Notes under the pieces: generated by a model | What the model was told of the DNA's origin: nothing | The model's database searches: none | What the model saw: the letters and a program-made list of their open reading frames with translations, nothing else | Source: Planctomycetes bacterium MalM25 | GTDB lineage: Bacteria; Planctomycetota; Planctomycetia; Pirellulales; Lacipirellulaceae | Direction: 5' to 3' | DNA length: 64,000 nt | Assembly: GCA_007745835.1 (NCBI GenBank) | Contig: CP036424.1 | Coordinates: 3,211,968-3,275,967, forward strand | Shown here: positions 52,133 through 59,722 of the stretch, one piece after another | How the letters are laid out: each line of letters starts with the position of its first letter | Position numbering within the stretch: the stretch's first letter is position 1 | Made by a program: the position numbers and the translations under genes

Positions 52133-52975
52133 ATGTCGACGCCCACCGCCACGACCACCCCCGCCGACCGCCAAGCCGCCGCCCAGGAGCGGCTCGATTG
52201 GGCCCGCGAGATCGCCCTGGAAGCGGGACAGCTCACGCTGGAGCACTTCCGCTCCACGACGCTCGGCATCGACTGGAAGGGGGACGGCTCGCCCGTCACG
52301 GTGGCCGACCGGGCCGCCGAGCAGCACCTGCGGAAGCGGATCGAGGAGAAGTTCCCGGCCGACGCCATCCTCGGCGAGGAGTACCCCGAGAAGCCCGGCG
52401 ATTCGGGCTACAAATGGATCCTCGATCCGATCGACGGCACCAAGCCCTTCATGCACGGTGTGCCCCTCTACACCAACTTGGTAGCGGTCCTAGAAGAAGC
52501 GAGTGGCGAGCCGATCCTGGGCGTGATCAACGCCCCCGCGTCGGGCGAGACGATCCACGCCGCCGTCGGCGGGGGCGCCTGGTACCAGAACGGCGATGCC
52601 GAGCCCTACCGGGCCCAGGTCTCCTCGGTCGAGAGCCTGTCGGACGGTCTCTTTCTGACCGGCGACGTTGCGGGGTTCCGCACTGACCGGAAGGAGGACG
52701 CGACCGACGTTTATTTCGCCCTACAGGACACGGCCCGCATCTCCCGCACCTGGGGCGACGCCTACGGCTACATGATGGTCGCCATTGGCCGGGCGGAGGT
52801 GATGATCGACGCCGCCATGAGCCTCTGGGACGCGGCCTGCCTGAAGCCGATCCTGGAGGAGGCGGGCGGCACCTTCACCTGCTGGAATGGCGACCCGACC
52901 GTCCACGCGGGCGAGGGCGTTGCGACCAACGGGCGGGTTCTGGAAGAAGTTCTCACGCAAACCCGCGGTAAATAA
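52133..52975 (+). CDS. Inositol monophosphatase family (HisN-type) phosphatase
   Basis: The 280 residues show the full IMPase signature: the metal ligands GEEYPEKP near residue 82, WILDPIDGTKPF near 101 and LWDAACLKPILEEAGG near 230, with AIGRAEVMID before it. The family includes inositol monophosphatase, histidinol-phosphate phosphatase and 3'-phosphoadenosine phosphatase. The 'DPIDGTKPFMHGVPLY' region favours the HisN-type branch, but the substrate is not certain. Confidence 0.86.
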   Translation: MSTPTATTTPADRQAAAQERLDWAREIALEAGQLTLEHFRSTTLGIDWKGDGSPVTVADRAAEQHLRKRIEEKFPADAILGEEYPEKPGDSGYKWILDPIDGTKPFMHGVPLYTNLVAVLEEASGEPILGVINAPASGETIHAAVGGGAWYQNGDAEPYRAQVSSVESLSDGLFLTGDVAGFRTDRKEDATDVYFALQDTARISRTWGDAYGYMMVAIGRAEVMIDAAMSLWDAACLKPILEEAGGTFTCWNGDPTVHAGEGVATNGRVLEEVLTQTRGK

Positions 52976-53156
52976 GCCGACCGATTGCCCCCGAGCTGCC
53001 GAAACGCTACTCTGTGCGATTCGCCGCTACGGATAGACGGCGACCGGTGGGGAGATTCCCCGGCGAGACCCCAAAACACACCAGTGGGCCGCCCCGAGCG
53101 GCCCGACTGCAAACCAGCTGGCCGCCCGAGCGGCCTTACACTCCGAAGGCAGACCG

Positions 53157-53423
53157 ATGGCTCGCGCTTGTGAACTCTGTGGCAAGGGACCGCAGATGGG
53201 CAATCAGGTGACCACCCGTGGTAAGAAGAAATACCTGGGCGGCGTCGGCACCAAGATCACCGGCCAGACGCGACGGCAGTTCAAGCCGAACCTGCAACGC
53301 GTGAAGGTCACCGGTGCGGACGGCCAAGGCCGCTACTTGCGTGTCTGCGTACAGTGCATCCGCAGCGGCGCCGTGGTCAAGAAGGTGCGGAACGCCCCGT
53401 TCCAGGTTCCCGCGAAAGCCTGA
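53157..53423 (+). CDS. rpmB: Ribosomal protein bL28
   Basis: The 88 residues start MARACELCGKGPQMGNQVTT and keep the four-Cys zinc form (CELC and CVQC near 70). RTKRQFKPNLQRVKV-type residues are present (TRRQFKPNLQRV). It binds 23S rRNA in the large subunit. It precedes gatC by 24 bases. The upstream ORF that overlaps it in another frame is not coding. Confidence 0.95.
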   Translation: MARACELCGKGPQMGNQVTTRGKKKYLGGVGTKITGQTRRQFKPNLQRVKVTGADGQGRYLRVCVQCIRSGAVVKKVRNAPFQVPAKA

Positions 53424-53447
53424 GCGTGAACTGAAACGGTCCCCGCC

Positions 53448-53753
53448 ATGGCCATCTCGCAAGAAGACGTTGAGCGGGTCGCCCTCCTGGCGCGCCTGGA
53501 ACTCGACGCGGACCAAGCCGAAGCGCTCACGCCACAGCTGGCGGAGATCGTCGCTTACGTCGATCAACTCTCCGAGGTCGACACCGAGGGCGTCGAGCCG
53601 ATGGCCCACGCCCCGCTCGCCGGCGGAGCCGAGCTGACCAACGTGCTGCGGACCGACGAGGTCCGCCCCGGCGTGACCCACGAAGAGGCCCTGGCGAACT
53701 CGCCCCGCCACGACGGCGACGGCTTCTTGGCGCCCGCCGTTCTCGGCGACTGA
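53448..53753 (+). CDS. gatC: Asp/Glu-tRNA(Asn/Gln) amidotransferase subunit C
   Basis: The small subunit of GatCAB, which amidates mischarged Glu-tRNA(Gln) or Asp-tRNA(Asn). The 101 residues show EDVERVALLARLELDADQAE, ELAEIVAYVDQLSEVDTEGV and EPMAHAPLAGGAEL, all typical. It is followed by gatA after 31 bases. Confidence 0.94.
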   Translation: MAISQEDVERVALLARLELDADQAEALTPQLAEIVAYVDQLSEVDTEGVEPMAHAPLAGGAELTNVLRTDEVRPGVTHEEALANSPRHDGDGFLAPAVLGD

Positions 53754-53784
53754 TCGCCGCCCTCCCCTTACCCGCCCGTAGACG

Positions 53785-55329
53785 ATGGCCGACGCCTCGC
53801 CGCTTGACCTGTCGGCCGCCGAGCAGCTCCGCCGCCTGACGGCGGGCGAGCTCACCTCGGTCGAGCTGACCCGCGCCTACCTCGACCGCATCGCCGCGGT
53901 CGAGGATCGCGTCGGGGCCTTCCTCCGCGTGACCAACGAACGGGCCCTCGGGCAGGCGGCCGCCATCGACCAACGCCGCGCCGCCGGCGAGTCGCTCGGC
54001 GTCCTCGCCGGCCTGCCGGTCGCCGTGAAGGACGTCCTCTGCGACCGGGGCGAGATCACCTCGTGCGCGTCGCGGATGCTGGAGACCTTCCGTCCGCCGT
54101 ACGACGCGACCGTGGTCGCCAAGCTCAAAGCCGCCGACGCTGTGCTGATCGGCCGCACCAACATGGACGAGTTCGCCATGGGCGGCTCGACCGAGAACTC
54201 CGCCTTCCAGCCGACCCGTAACCCGTGGGACCTCGATCGCTCGCCCGGTGGTTCGAGCGGCGGGGCGGCGGCGTGCGTCGCCGCGGGCGAGGCGCCCCTG
54301 TCGATCGGCACCGACACGGGCGGATCGATCCGCCAGCCCGCCGCGCTCTGCGGCATCGTCGGGCTGAAGCCGACCTACGGCCGCGTCAGCCGCTACGGCC
54401 TCGTGGCGTTCGCCAGCAGCCTCGACCAAGTCGGCCCGTTGGCCCGCTCGGTGGAAGATGTCGCGCTGCTGTACGACGCGATCGCCGGGCACGACGAACG
54501 CGACTCAACTTCGGCGCCGACCGAGTTCACTCCCACGGCGCCCACGGTGAACGAGCCACTCAAAGGCCTCCGCGTCGGCGTCGTGCCGGAGCACTACACC
54601 GAGGGGCTCGACCCGGAAGTCCGCGCCGCGGTCGAGGGGGCGATCGACGGCTACCGCGATCAGGGCGCCGAAATCGTCGAGGTCGAGCTGCCGCACGCGA
54701 AGTACGGCGTGGCGACCTATTACGTGATCGCCCCGAGCGAGGCCTCCAGCAACCTGGCCCGCTACGACGGCCTGCACTACGGCCGCCGCACCGACGAGCA
54801 AGCGATGCTGGCCGAGCTCGCCGCGGAGCGCAAAGCGGCCGCCGAGTCGGGCGACAGCGCGGCGGCGGCGAAGATCGACTCGGCCCTCGTCCGCATGTAC
54901 CGCAAGAGCCGCAGCGAGGGGTTCGGCCCCGAGGTCCAGCGCCGCATCATGCTGGGCGCTTACGCCCTCAGCGCGGGCTACTACGACGCCTACTACTTGA
55001 AGGCCCTGAAGGTCCGCCGCCTGATCCGTCAGGATTACGACAAGGCGTTTGAAAAAGTCGACGTGATCGCCGGTCCCGTGACCGCCGCGCCCGCGTTCAA
55101 GCTGGGCGAGCTGGTCGACGACCCGCTGGCGATGTACCTGGTCGATCTCTACACGGTGAGCGCCAATCTCGCCGGCCTGCCCGCGATCAGCCTGCCGTGC
55201 GGCCAATCGAAGAGCGGCCTGCCGATCGGCCTGCAGCTGATGGCCCCCTCGCTCGAAGAGGACCGCCTCCTGAGAGCGGCCCGCATGCACGAAGCCGCTA
55301 GCGGCTCCTTGCCGACGCCACCCCTTTGA
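53785..55329 (+). CDS. gatA: Asp/Glu-tRNA(Asn/Gln) amidotransferase subunit A
   Basis: The amidase subunit releasing ammonia from glutamine. The amidase-signature stretch [20 protein letters not shown], the Ser/cis-Ser/Lys triad region ([12 protein letters not shown] and [20 protein letters not shown]) and [20 protein letters not shown] are clear. The 514 residues are normal. Together with gatC and gatB it supplies Gln-tRNA, consistent with the absence of a separate GlnRS, which cannot be checked here. Confidence 0.97.
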   Translation: MADASPLDLSAAEQLRRLTAGELTSVELTRAYLDRIAAVEDRVGAFLRVTNERALGQAAAIDQRRAAGESLGVLAGLPVAVKDVLCDRGEITSCASRMLETFRPPYDATVVAKLKAADAVLIGRTNMDEFAMGGSTENSAFQPTRNPWDLDRSPGGSSGGAAACVAAGEAPLSIGTDTGGSIRQPAALCGIVGLKPTYGRVSRYGLVAFASSLDQVGPLARSVEDVALLYDAIAGHDERDSTSAPTEFTPTAPTVNEPLKGLRVGVVPEHYTEGLDPEVRAAVEGAIDGYRDQGAEIVEVELPHAKYGVATYYVIAPSEASSNLARYDGLHYGRRTDEQAMLAELAAERKAAAESGDSAAAAKIDSALVRMYRKSRSEGFGPEVQRRIMLGAYALSAGYYDAYYLKALKVRRLIRQDYDKAFEKVDVIAGPVTAAPAFKLGELVDDPLAMYLVDLYTVSANLAGLPAISLPCGQSKSGLPIGLQLMAPSLEEDRLLRAARMHEAASGSLPTPPL

Positions 55330-55338
55330 GGAATTCGT

Positions 55339-55497
55339 TAACACGACGAAACGAAGAAACAACGAAGAAGCTGCTTATTGGGAGGGCGAGGCTCCTGCTG
55401 AGCCGGCGCCCGGCACCCACTTCAGGCTCGGCAGGAGCCTCGCCCTCCCAGGTAAGTTACGCTCTCGTCGTTCCTTTGTTTCGTCGTGCTAACGGTC
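55339..55497. repeat. Nested palindromic repeats between gatA and gatB
   Basis: Outer arms AACACGACGAAACGAAGAAA (55340-55359) and the inverse TTTGTTTCGTCGTGCTAAC (near 55475-55493), with inner arms TTGGGAGGGCGAGGCTCCTG (55378 on) and CAGGAGCCTCGCCCTCCCA (ending 55450). A related outer half copy is at 59302-59328. It interrupts an otherwise tight gat operon. Confidence 0.8.
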
Positions 55498-55509
55498 CTA
55501 CCAAATGAC

Positions 55510-56994
55510 ATGAGCGATTACCAAACGATCATCGGCCTCGAGGTCCACGTTCAGCTCGCAACCCACAGCAAGCTGTTCTGCGGCTGCCCCAACAAGTTCG
55601 GCGGCGAGCCGAACACGCAGGTCTGCCCCGTCTGCCTCGGTCTGCCCGGCTCGCTGCCGGTGCTCAACTCGGAGGCGGTGCGGCTGTCGGTCGTGACCGG
55701 GTTGGCGCTCGATTGCACGATCCCCGAGTTCACGAAGTGGGACCGCAAGCAGTACTTCTACCCCGACCTGCCCAAGGGCTATCAGACCAGCCAGTTCGAC
55801 CTGCCGATCACCGAACACGGGCGTTTGGCGATCCGGGTCGAAGAGAGCGAGCCCCGCGACATCCGCATCACCCGGGCGCACCTCGAAGAGGACGCCGGCA
55901 AGAGCTCGCACGACGAGTCGGGCGCGGGGGGCGATTCGGTCATCGACCTGAACCGCGCGGGCACGCCGCTGCTGGAGATCGTCAGCGAACCCGACCTCCG
56001 CTCCTCGGCCGAGGCGAAGGCTTACCTCAACGAGCTAAAGCTGCTGCTCACCTACCTGGGCGTCTCCGACTGCAATATGCAGGAAGGCTCGCTGCGTGTC
56101 GACGCGAACGTGAACCTCCACGTCGACGACCCGGCCGGGCCCGGGCCCAAGGGTGAAGAACTTGTGGCCGCCACGCCGATCGTCGAGATCAAGAACCTCA
56201 ACAGTTTCCGCGCCGTCGAGCGGGCGATCGAGTACGAGGCCAACCGGCAGTGGCGCGACTGGCAAGAGACCGGCAGGCGGATCGGCCAGGCGCCGAAGAC
56301 GACCCGCGGCTGGGATGACTCGGCCGAGGTGACCCGCCCCCAACGCGAGAAGGAAGACTCGGCCGACTACCGCTACTTCCCCTGCCCCGACCTGGCGCCC
56401 GTCCTCAACCCGGCCGACGAGGTCGACCGGGTCCGCGCCGCGATGCCCGAGCTGCCCGCCGCCCTGCGGCTGCAGCTGCAAGCGGACTATGCTCTCTCCG
56501 CGTACGACGCCGAGGTGATCGTCAACCAGGGCCGCGAGGTGGTCGAGTACTACCTCGCGGTGGCCGACGGCTCGGGCGACCCGAAGCTCGCCGCCAACTG
56601 GATCACACAGCACGTGCTCAGCGTGATGAACGCGGAAGAGAAGCCGCTCGCCGACGTCGGCCTGCCCGCCGAGAACCTCGCGGGACTGATCAAGAAGCTC
56701 GCGGGCGGCGACCTACCGAGCTCGCGATCGCGCGAGGTCTTCGATCTGATGATCGCCAACGCACTCGACGCCGACGCCGCGATGAACAAGCTCGGCATCG
56801 CCGCGGTCGACGAGTCGGAGCTGGTCGAGCTCTGCCGCGAGCTGCTCGGCGCGAACGCCAAGGTCGTCGCCGACGTGCAGGGGGGCAACGACAAGGCGGT
56901 CGGCGCCCTCATCGGCCAAGCCCGCAAACGCAACCCCAACGCCGACCCGGGCCGCGTCCGCGCGATCTGCCTCGAACTGATTTCGGCGATGTGA
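55510..56994 (+). CDS. gatB: Asp/Glu-tRNA(Asn/Gln) amidotransferase subunit B
   Basis: The tRNA-binding/kinase subunit of GatCAB. Recognised by MSDYQTIIGLEVHVQLATHS, CPNKFGGEPNTQVCPVCLG, KGYQTSQFDLPI and the VDANVNLHV and EIKNLNSFRAVERAIEYE blocks. The C-terminal YqeY-like tail is KVVADVQGGNDKAVGALIGQ. About 494 residues. The ATG at 55510 is chosen over an in-frame TTG at 55486. Confidence 0.96.
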   Translation: MSDYQTIIGLEVHVQLATHSKLFCGCPNKFGGEPNTQVCPVCLGLPGSLPVLNSEAVRLSVVTGLALDCTIPEFTKWDRKQYFYPDLPKGYQTSQFDLPITEHGRLAIRVEESEPRDIRITRAHLEEDAGKSSHDESGAGGDSVIDLNRAGTPLLEIVSEPDLRSSAEAKAYLNELKLLLTYLGVSDCNMQEGSLRVDANVNLHVDDPAGPGPKGEELVAATPIVEIKNLNSFRAVERAIEYEANRQWRDWQETGRRIGQAPKTTRGWDDSAEVTRPQREKEDSADYRYFPCPDLAPVLNPADEVDRVRAAMPELPAALRLQLQADYALSAYDAEVIVNQGREVVEYYLAVADGSGDPKLAANWITQHVLSVMNAEEKPLADVGLPAENLAGLIKKLAGGDLPSSRSREVFDLMIANALDADAAMNKLGIAAVDESELVELCRELLGANAKVVADVQGGNDKAVGALIGQARKRNPNADPGRVRAICLELISAM

Positions 56995-57064
56995 TGGTAG
57001 CCGGATCGATTCAACCGCGGGTAGGCTGAGGCTCTCCGGAACGCCCTCCCCCGCCCCGCCCGCC

Positions 57065-57856
57065 ATGCTCATCACCCTCACGACCGACTTCGGCCTCGGC
57101 GGGAGGTACGTGGCGCAGATGAAGGGGGTGCTCTATCGCAAGGCGCCCGGCGTGACGGTCGTCGACCTGTCGCACGCGATCCCGCCGCAGGACGTCGCCG
57201 CCGGGGCCCGGTTCCTCGAACAGAGCACCACCAACTTCCCCGCCGGGACGGTCCACCTGGCGGTGATCGATCCGGGCGTGGGGAGCGACCGCGAGATCGT
57301 GGCCGTTCACGCCCACGGGCAGTTCTACGTCGGCCCCGACAACGGCCTCTTCGGCTGGACCCAAAGCGAGCTGACCGAGGCGGTGGCGATCGACCTGCCC
57401 CGCCTCAACCTGAAAAAGGTCTCCAATACGTTCCACGGCCGCGACATCATGGCGCCCGTAGCGGCCTGGCTGGCGAAGGGGGCGAAGCTCACGGACCTGG
57501 GCGAACCGCGCCAGGAACTCGTAAGGCTCCCCGAGAGCGAACCGCCGGTCGCGACCGAGGGCGGCCTCGAAGGCCGTGTGGTCGAAGTCGATCACTACGG
57601 CAATCTGATCACCAACGTCGAAGCCGCGATGCTGGGCGACGCCCCATGCGACGAGCGGCTCCGGATCGCGCTCGGCGAGCACGAGACCTTTGGCCTCTGG
57701 CGGACCTACGCCGACCAACCGCCGCAAACGCTGCTGGCGCTCGTCGGCTCGACCGGCCACGTCGAACTCGCGATCACAGGCGGCTCCGCCGCGACGATGC
57801 TCGGCGCCGGCGTTGGCGAAGCGGTCCGAATCGACTGGGATAAATCACTCTCCTAA
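57065..57856 (+). CDS. SAM hydrolase (adenosine-forming) / SAM hydroxide adenosyltransferase family
   Basis: The 263 residues show the DUF62 motifs: LITLTTDFGLGG, IDPGVGSDREIV, YVGPDNGLFGW, NTFHGRDIMAPVA and VVEVDHYGNLITNV. Members split S-adenosylmethionine into adenosine and methionine using water, or halogenate it in specialised forms. It lacks an obvious fluorinase insertion. bioA starts 16 bases after the stop, and BioA uses SAM as amino donor. Confidence 0.92.
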   Translation: MLITLTTDFGLGGRYVAQMKGVLYRKAPGVTVVDLSHAIPPQDVAAGARFLEQSTTNFPAGTVHLAVIDPGVGSDREIVAVHAHGQFYVGPDNGLFGWTQSELTEAVAIDLPRLNLKKVSNTFHGRDIMAPVAAWLAKGAKLTDLGEPRQELVRLPESEPPVATEGGLEGRVVEVDHYGNLITNVEAAMLGDAPCDERLRIALGEHETFGLWRTYADQPPQTLLALVGSTGHVELAITGGSAATMLGAGVGEAVRIDWDKSLS

Positions 57857-57872
57857 CCCTATCAACACGACT

Positions 57873-59300
57873 TTGCCCAACTCGACCGAACCGCTGCGCG
57901 ACTGGGACCGCGATCACTACTGGCACTCGTTCACGCCGATGGCGGACTACAAGCCGCTGGTGATCGAACGGGGCGAGGGGTCGACGCTGTACGACACCGC
58001 GGGCCGTGCTTACCTCGACGGCGCGAGCAGCATGTGGTGCGCCGCGCTCGGGCACAACCACCCACGTCTCAACGCGGCGATCACGGAGCAACTCGGCAAA
58101 CTGGCCCACTGCACGAGCCTCGGCATGGGCGCCGATGTCGCGGTGCGGCTCGCAAAGCGGCTCGCCGACCTGGCGCCGGGCGACTTGCAGCACGTCTTCT
58201 ATTCGAGCGACGGCTCGTCGGCGATCGAGATCGCCATGAAGCTCGCTCTGCAGTATTGGCGGCAGGCCGATGAGCCCAAGCCGGAGAAGACCAAGTACCT
58301 CTCGTTCAACCACGCCTACCACGGCGACACGATCGGCGCGACCGCGGTGGGTGGCATCGGGCGGTACCACGAGGTCTTCGGGCCGATCTTATGCGAAACG
58401 ATCCGCGTCGATCCACCAGACACGCGAGGCGACAAGAATCCCCCTCCCCCCTTGGGGGGAGGGGCTAGGGGAGGGGGCGAGGTAGGTACCCGGGTTCCCC
58501 CCCACCCCGACCCTCCCCCACAAGGGGAGGGGGAATGCGCGCACGCCCTCGCTCGCGTGGAGACCATCCTCAACGAGCAAGCCGACCAGATCGCGGCGAT
58601 CATCCTCGAGCCCCGTGTCCAGTTCGCCGCGGGCATGCTCTTCCACCCGCCCGGCTTCTTGGCGGGGCTGCGGCGACTGTGCGACGAGCACGGCGTGCTG
58701 CTGATCGCCGACGAGGTCGCCGTTGGTCTCGGACGCAACGGCAAGCTCTTCGCGTGCAATCATGAGGACGTGACGCCCGACTTCCTCTGCCTCGGCAAGC
58801 ACCTGACGTCGGGCTACCTGCCGATGGCGGCGACGATCACGCGGCCGCACGTTTACAAGGCGTTCCTCAACCGCTCGCCCGACGAGGACCGCACCTTCTG
58901 GCACGGCCACACGTTCAGCGGCAACGCGCTGGCCGCCGCCGCCGCGATGGCGACGCTCGACGAGTTCGAAGAGCGCACCTTCGAGGAGCTGCCCGCGAAG
59001 ATCGCCCACCTCGGCGAGCGCTGGTGCGACCTCGCCGCGCACCCCGAAGTGAAGCACGCCCGCCAGCTCGGCATGCTCGCGGCGTTCGACTTGGCTGCTT
59101 CTTCTGAGAACGGGGGAGCCGGGGGCTTCCTCGACGAATCCTCCACCGGCCGCCGTCTGGCTCGCTACGCAATGGACCACGGTCTCTGGCTCCGCGCGAA
59201 GCCCGACCTGGTCTACCTCGCCCCGCCTTTGAACGTGTCGATCGACGACCTCGACCGCATGTGCGACGTGATCGCTGAGGGTCTCTCGGCGGGGAAGTAG
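57873..59300 (+). CDS. bioA: Adenosylmethionine-8-amino-7-oxononanoate aminotransferase with in-frame repeat insertion
   Basis: BioA converts KAPA to DAPA in biotin synthesis with SAM as donor and PLP as cofactor. Seen are HYWHSFTPMADYKPLVIERG, SSMWCAALGHNHPRLNAAI, FYSSDGSSAIEIAMKLAL, FNHAYHGDTIGATAVGG, VLLIADEVAVGLGRNGKLF and LGKHLTSGYLP, with the PLP lysine at K309. A TTG at 57873 is the best start because it follows the previous stop and gives the usual N-terminus. Residues 189-221 (NPPPPLGGG... QGEGE) derive from a dispersed repeat inserted in frame, in a surface loop region between 'CETIRV' and 'ALARVETIL'. No other biotin genes are nearby. Confidence 0.92.
   Translation: MPNSTEPLRDWDRDHYWHSFTPMADYKPLVIERGEGSTLYDTAGRAYLDGASSMWCAALGHNHPRLNAAITEQLGKLAHCTSLGMGADVAVRLAKRLADLAPGDLQHVFYSSDGSSAIEIAMKLALQYWRQADEPKPEKTKYLSFNHAYHGDTIGATAVGGIGRYHEVFGPILCETIRVDPPDTRGDKNPPPPLGGGARGGGEVGTRVPPHPDPPPQGEGECAHALARVETILNEQADQIAAIILEPRVQFAAGMLFHPPGFLAGLRRLCDEHGVLLIADEVAVGLGRNGKLFACNHEDVTPDFLCLGKHLTSGYLPMAATITRPHVYKAFLNRSPDEDRTFWHGHTFSGNALAAAAAMATLDEFEERTFEELPAKIAHLGERWCDLAAHPEVKHARQLGMLAAFDLAASSENGGAGGFLDESSTGRRLARYAMDHGLWLRAKPDLVYLAPPLNVSIDDLDRMCDVIAEGLSAGK
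58437..58535 (+). repeat. Bipartite GC-rich palindromic element inserted in frame inside bioA
   Basis: Exactly 99 bases encode 33 residues (NPPPPLGGGARGGGEV, GTRVPPHPDPPPQGEGE). It has two hairpins around GGTACCCGGG and matches 11533-11636 (reverse orientation) and the half copies at 6266-6301 and 11457-11494. The frame stays open, so BioA continues normally afterwards. Confidence 0.85.
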
Positions 59301-59301
59301 A

Positions 59302-59328
59302 AACACAAAGGAACGAAGAAACGACGGT
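59302..59328. repeat. Half copy of the CACGACGAAAC repeat
   Basis: AAACACAAAGGAACGAAGAA then ACGACGG lies right after the bioA stop and matches an arm of the outer palindrome at 55339-55497, in the same family as AACACGACGAAACGAAG. Confidence 0.6.
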
Positions 59329-59400
59329 CGACTCGGTGAGTCGTCGTTTACAGCTAAAACCATGAGATGAAATGAATGGGGCGCACAGCGGACCCTACGG

Positions 59401-59703
59401 CTAGTGGAATGCCAAACCTTGGACCGCCAAAGTGACGCTAGTGATCGCGAGACTGAGCCAATAACCATGGCGTATCAGAATGTGGTCGATCGCTGAGAGT
59501 CGCCCACGTCGCAATAGCAGCATGGCGAGAAGGCATGGCCAATAACATGCGCTCGCGATCAGTGCGATTAGGAATACCCCACCACCATCCAGTACCAGCG
59601 AAGCCAACGAGCAGACTATGGCTTGCTGCAAAAAAGCGATTCCGAACGATTTCAGGAAGGTGTCCCTCGGATTCGTACTCGACCTGTGTTCATCCGTGTT
59701 CAT
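59401..59703 (-). CDS. Small membrane protein, start inside a repeat
   Basis: The 100 residues hold three likely helices (FLKSFGIAFLQQAIVCSLAS, FLIALIASACYWPCLLAMLL, GYWLSLAITSVTLAVQGLAF). The first 15 residues (MNTDEHRSSTNPRD) are encoded by the GATGAACACGG repeat, so the original start may be elsewhere. It overlaps the stop of the upstream regulator by 4 bases. No family is recognised. Confidence 0.5.
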   Translation of the reverse strand: MNTDEHRSSTNPRDTFLKSFGIAFLQQAIVCSLASLVLDGGGVFLIALIASACYWPCLLAMLLLRRGRLSAIDHILIRHGYWLSLAITSVTLAVQGLAFH

Positions 59704-59722
59704 CCGTGTTCATCCGTGATTC
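59685..59722. repeat. Tandem GATGAACACGG direct repeat at a gene junction
   Basis: On the minus strand ATGAACACGG occurs three times in tandem (59722 to 59685). It encodes the last residues of the regulator (ITDEHG) and the first residues of the next small gene (NTDEH), so a repeat bridges two reading frames. Confidence 0.75.

Noticed and set aside
57690-57872. Longer bioA start overlapping the SAM hydrolase gene
   Set aside because: The extra 61 residues are an out-of-frame reading of the upstream gene; the TTG at 57873 fits family length.
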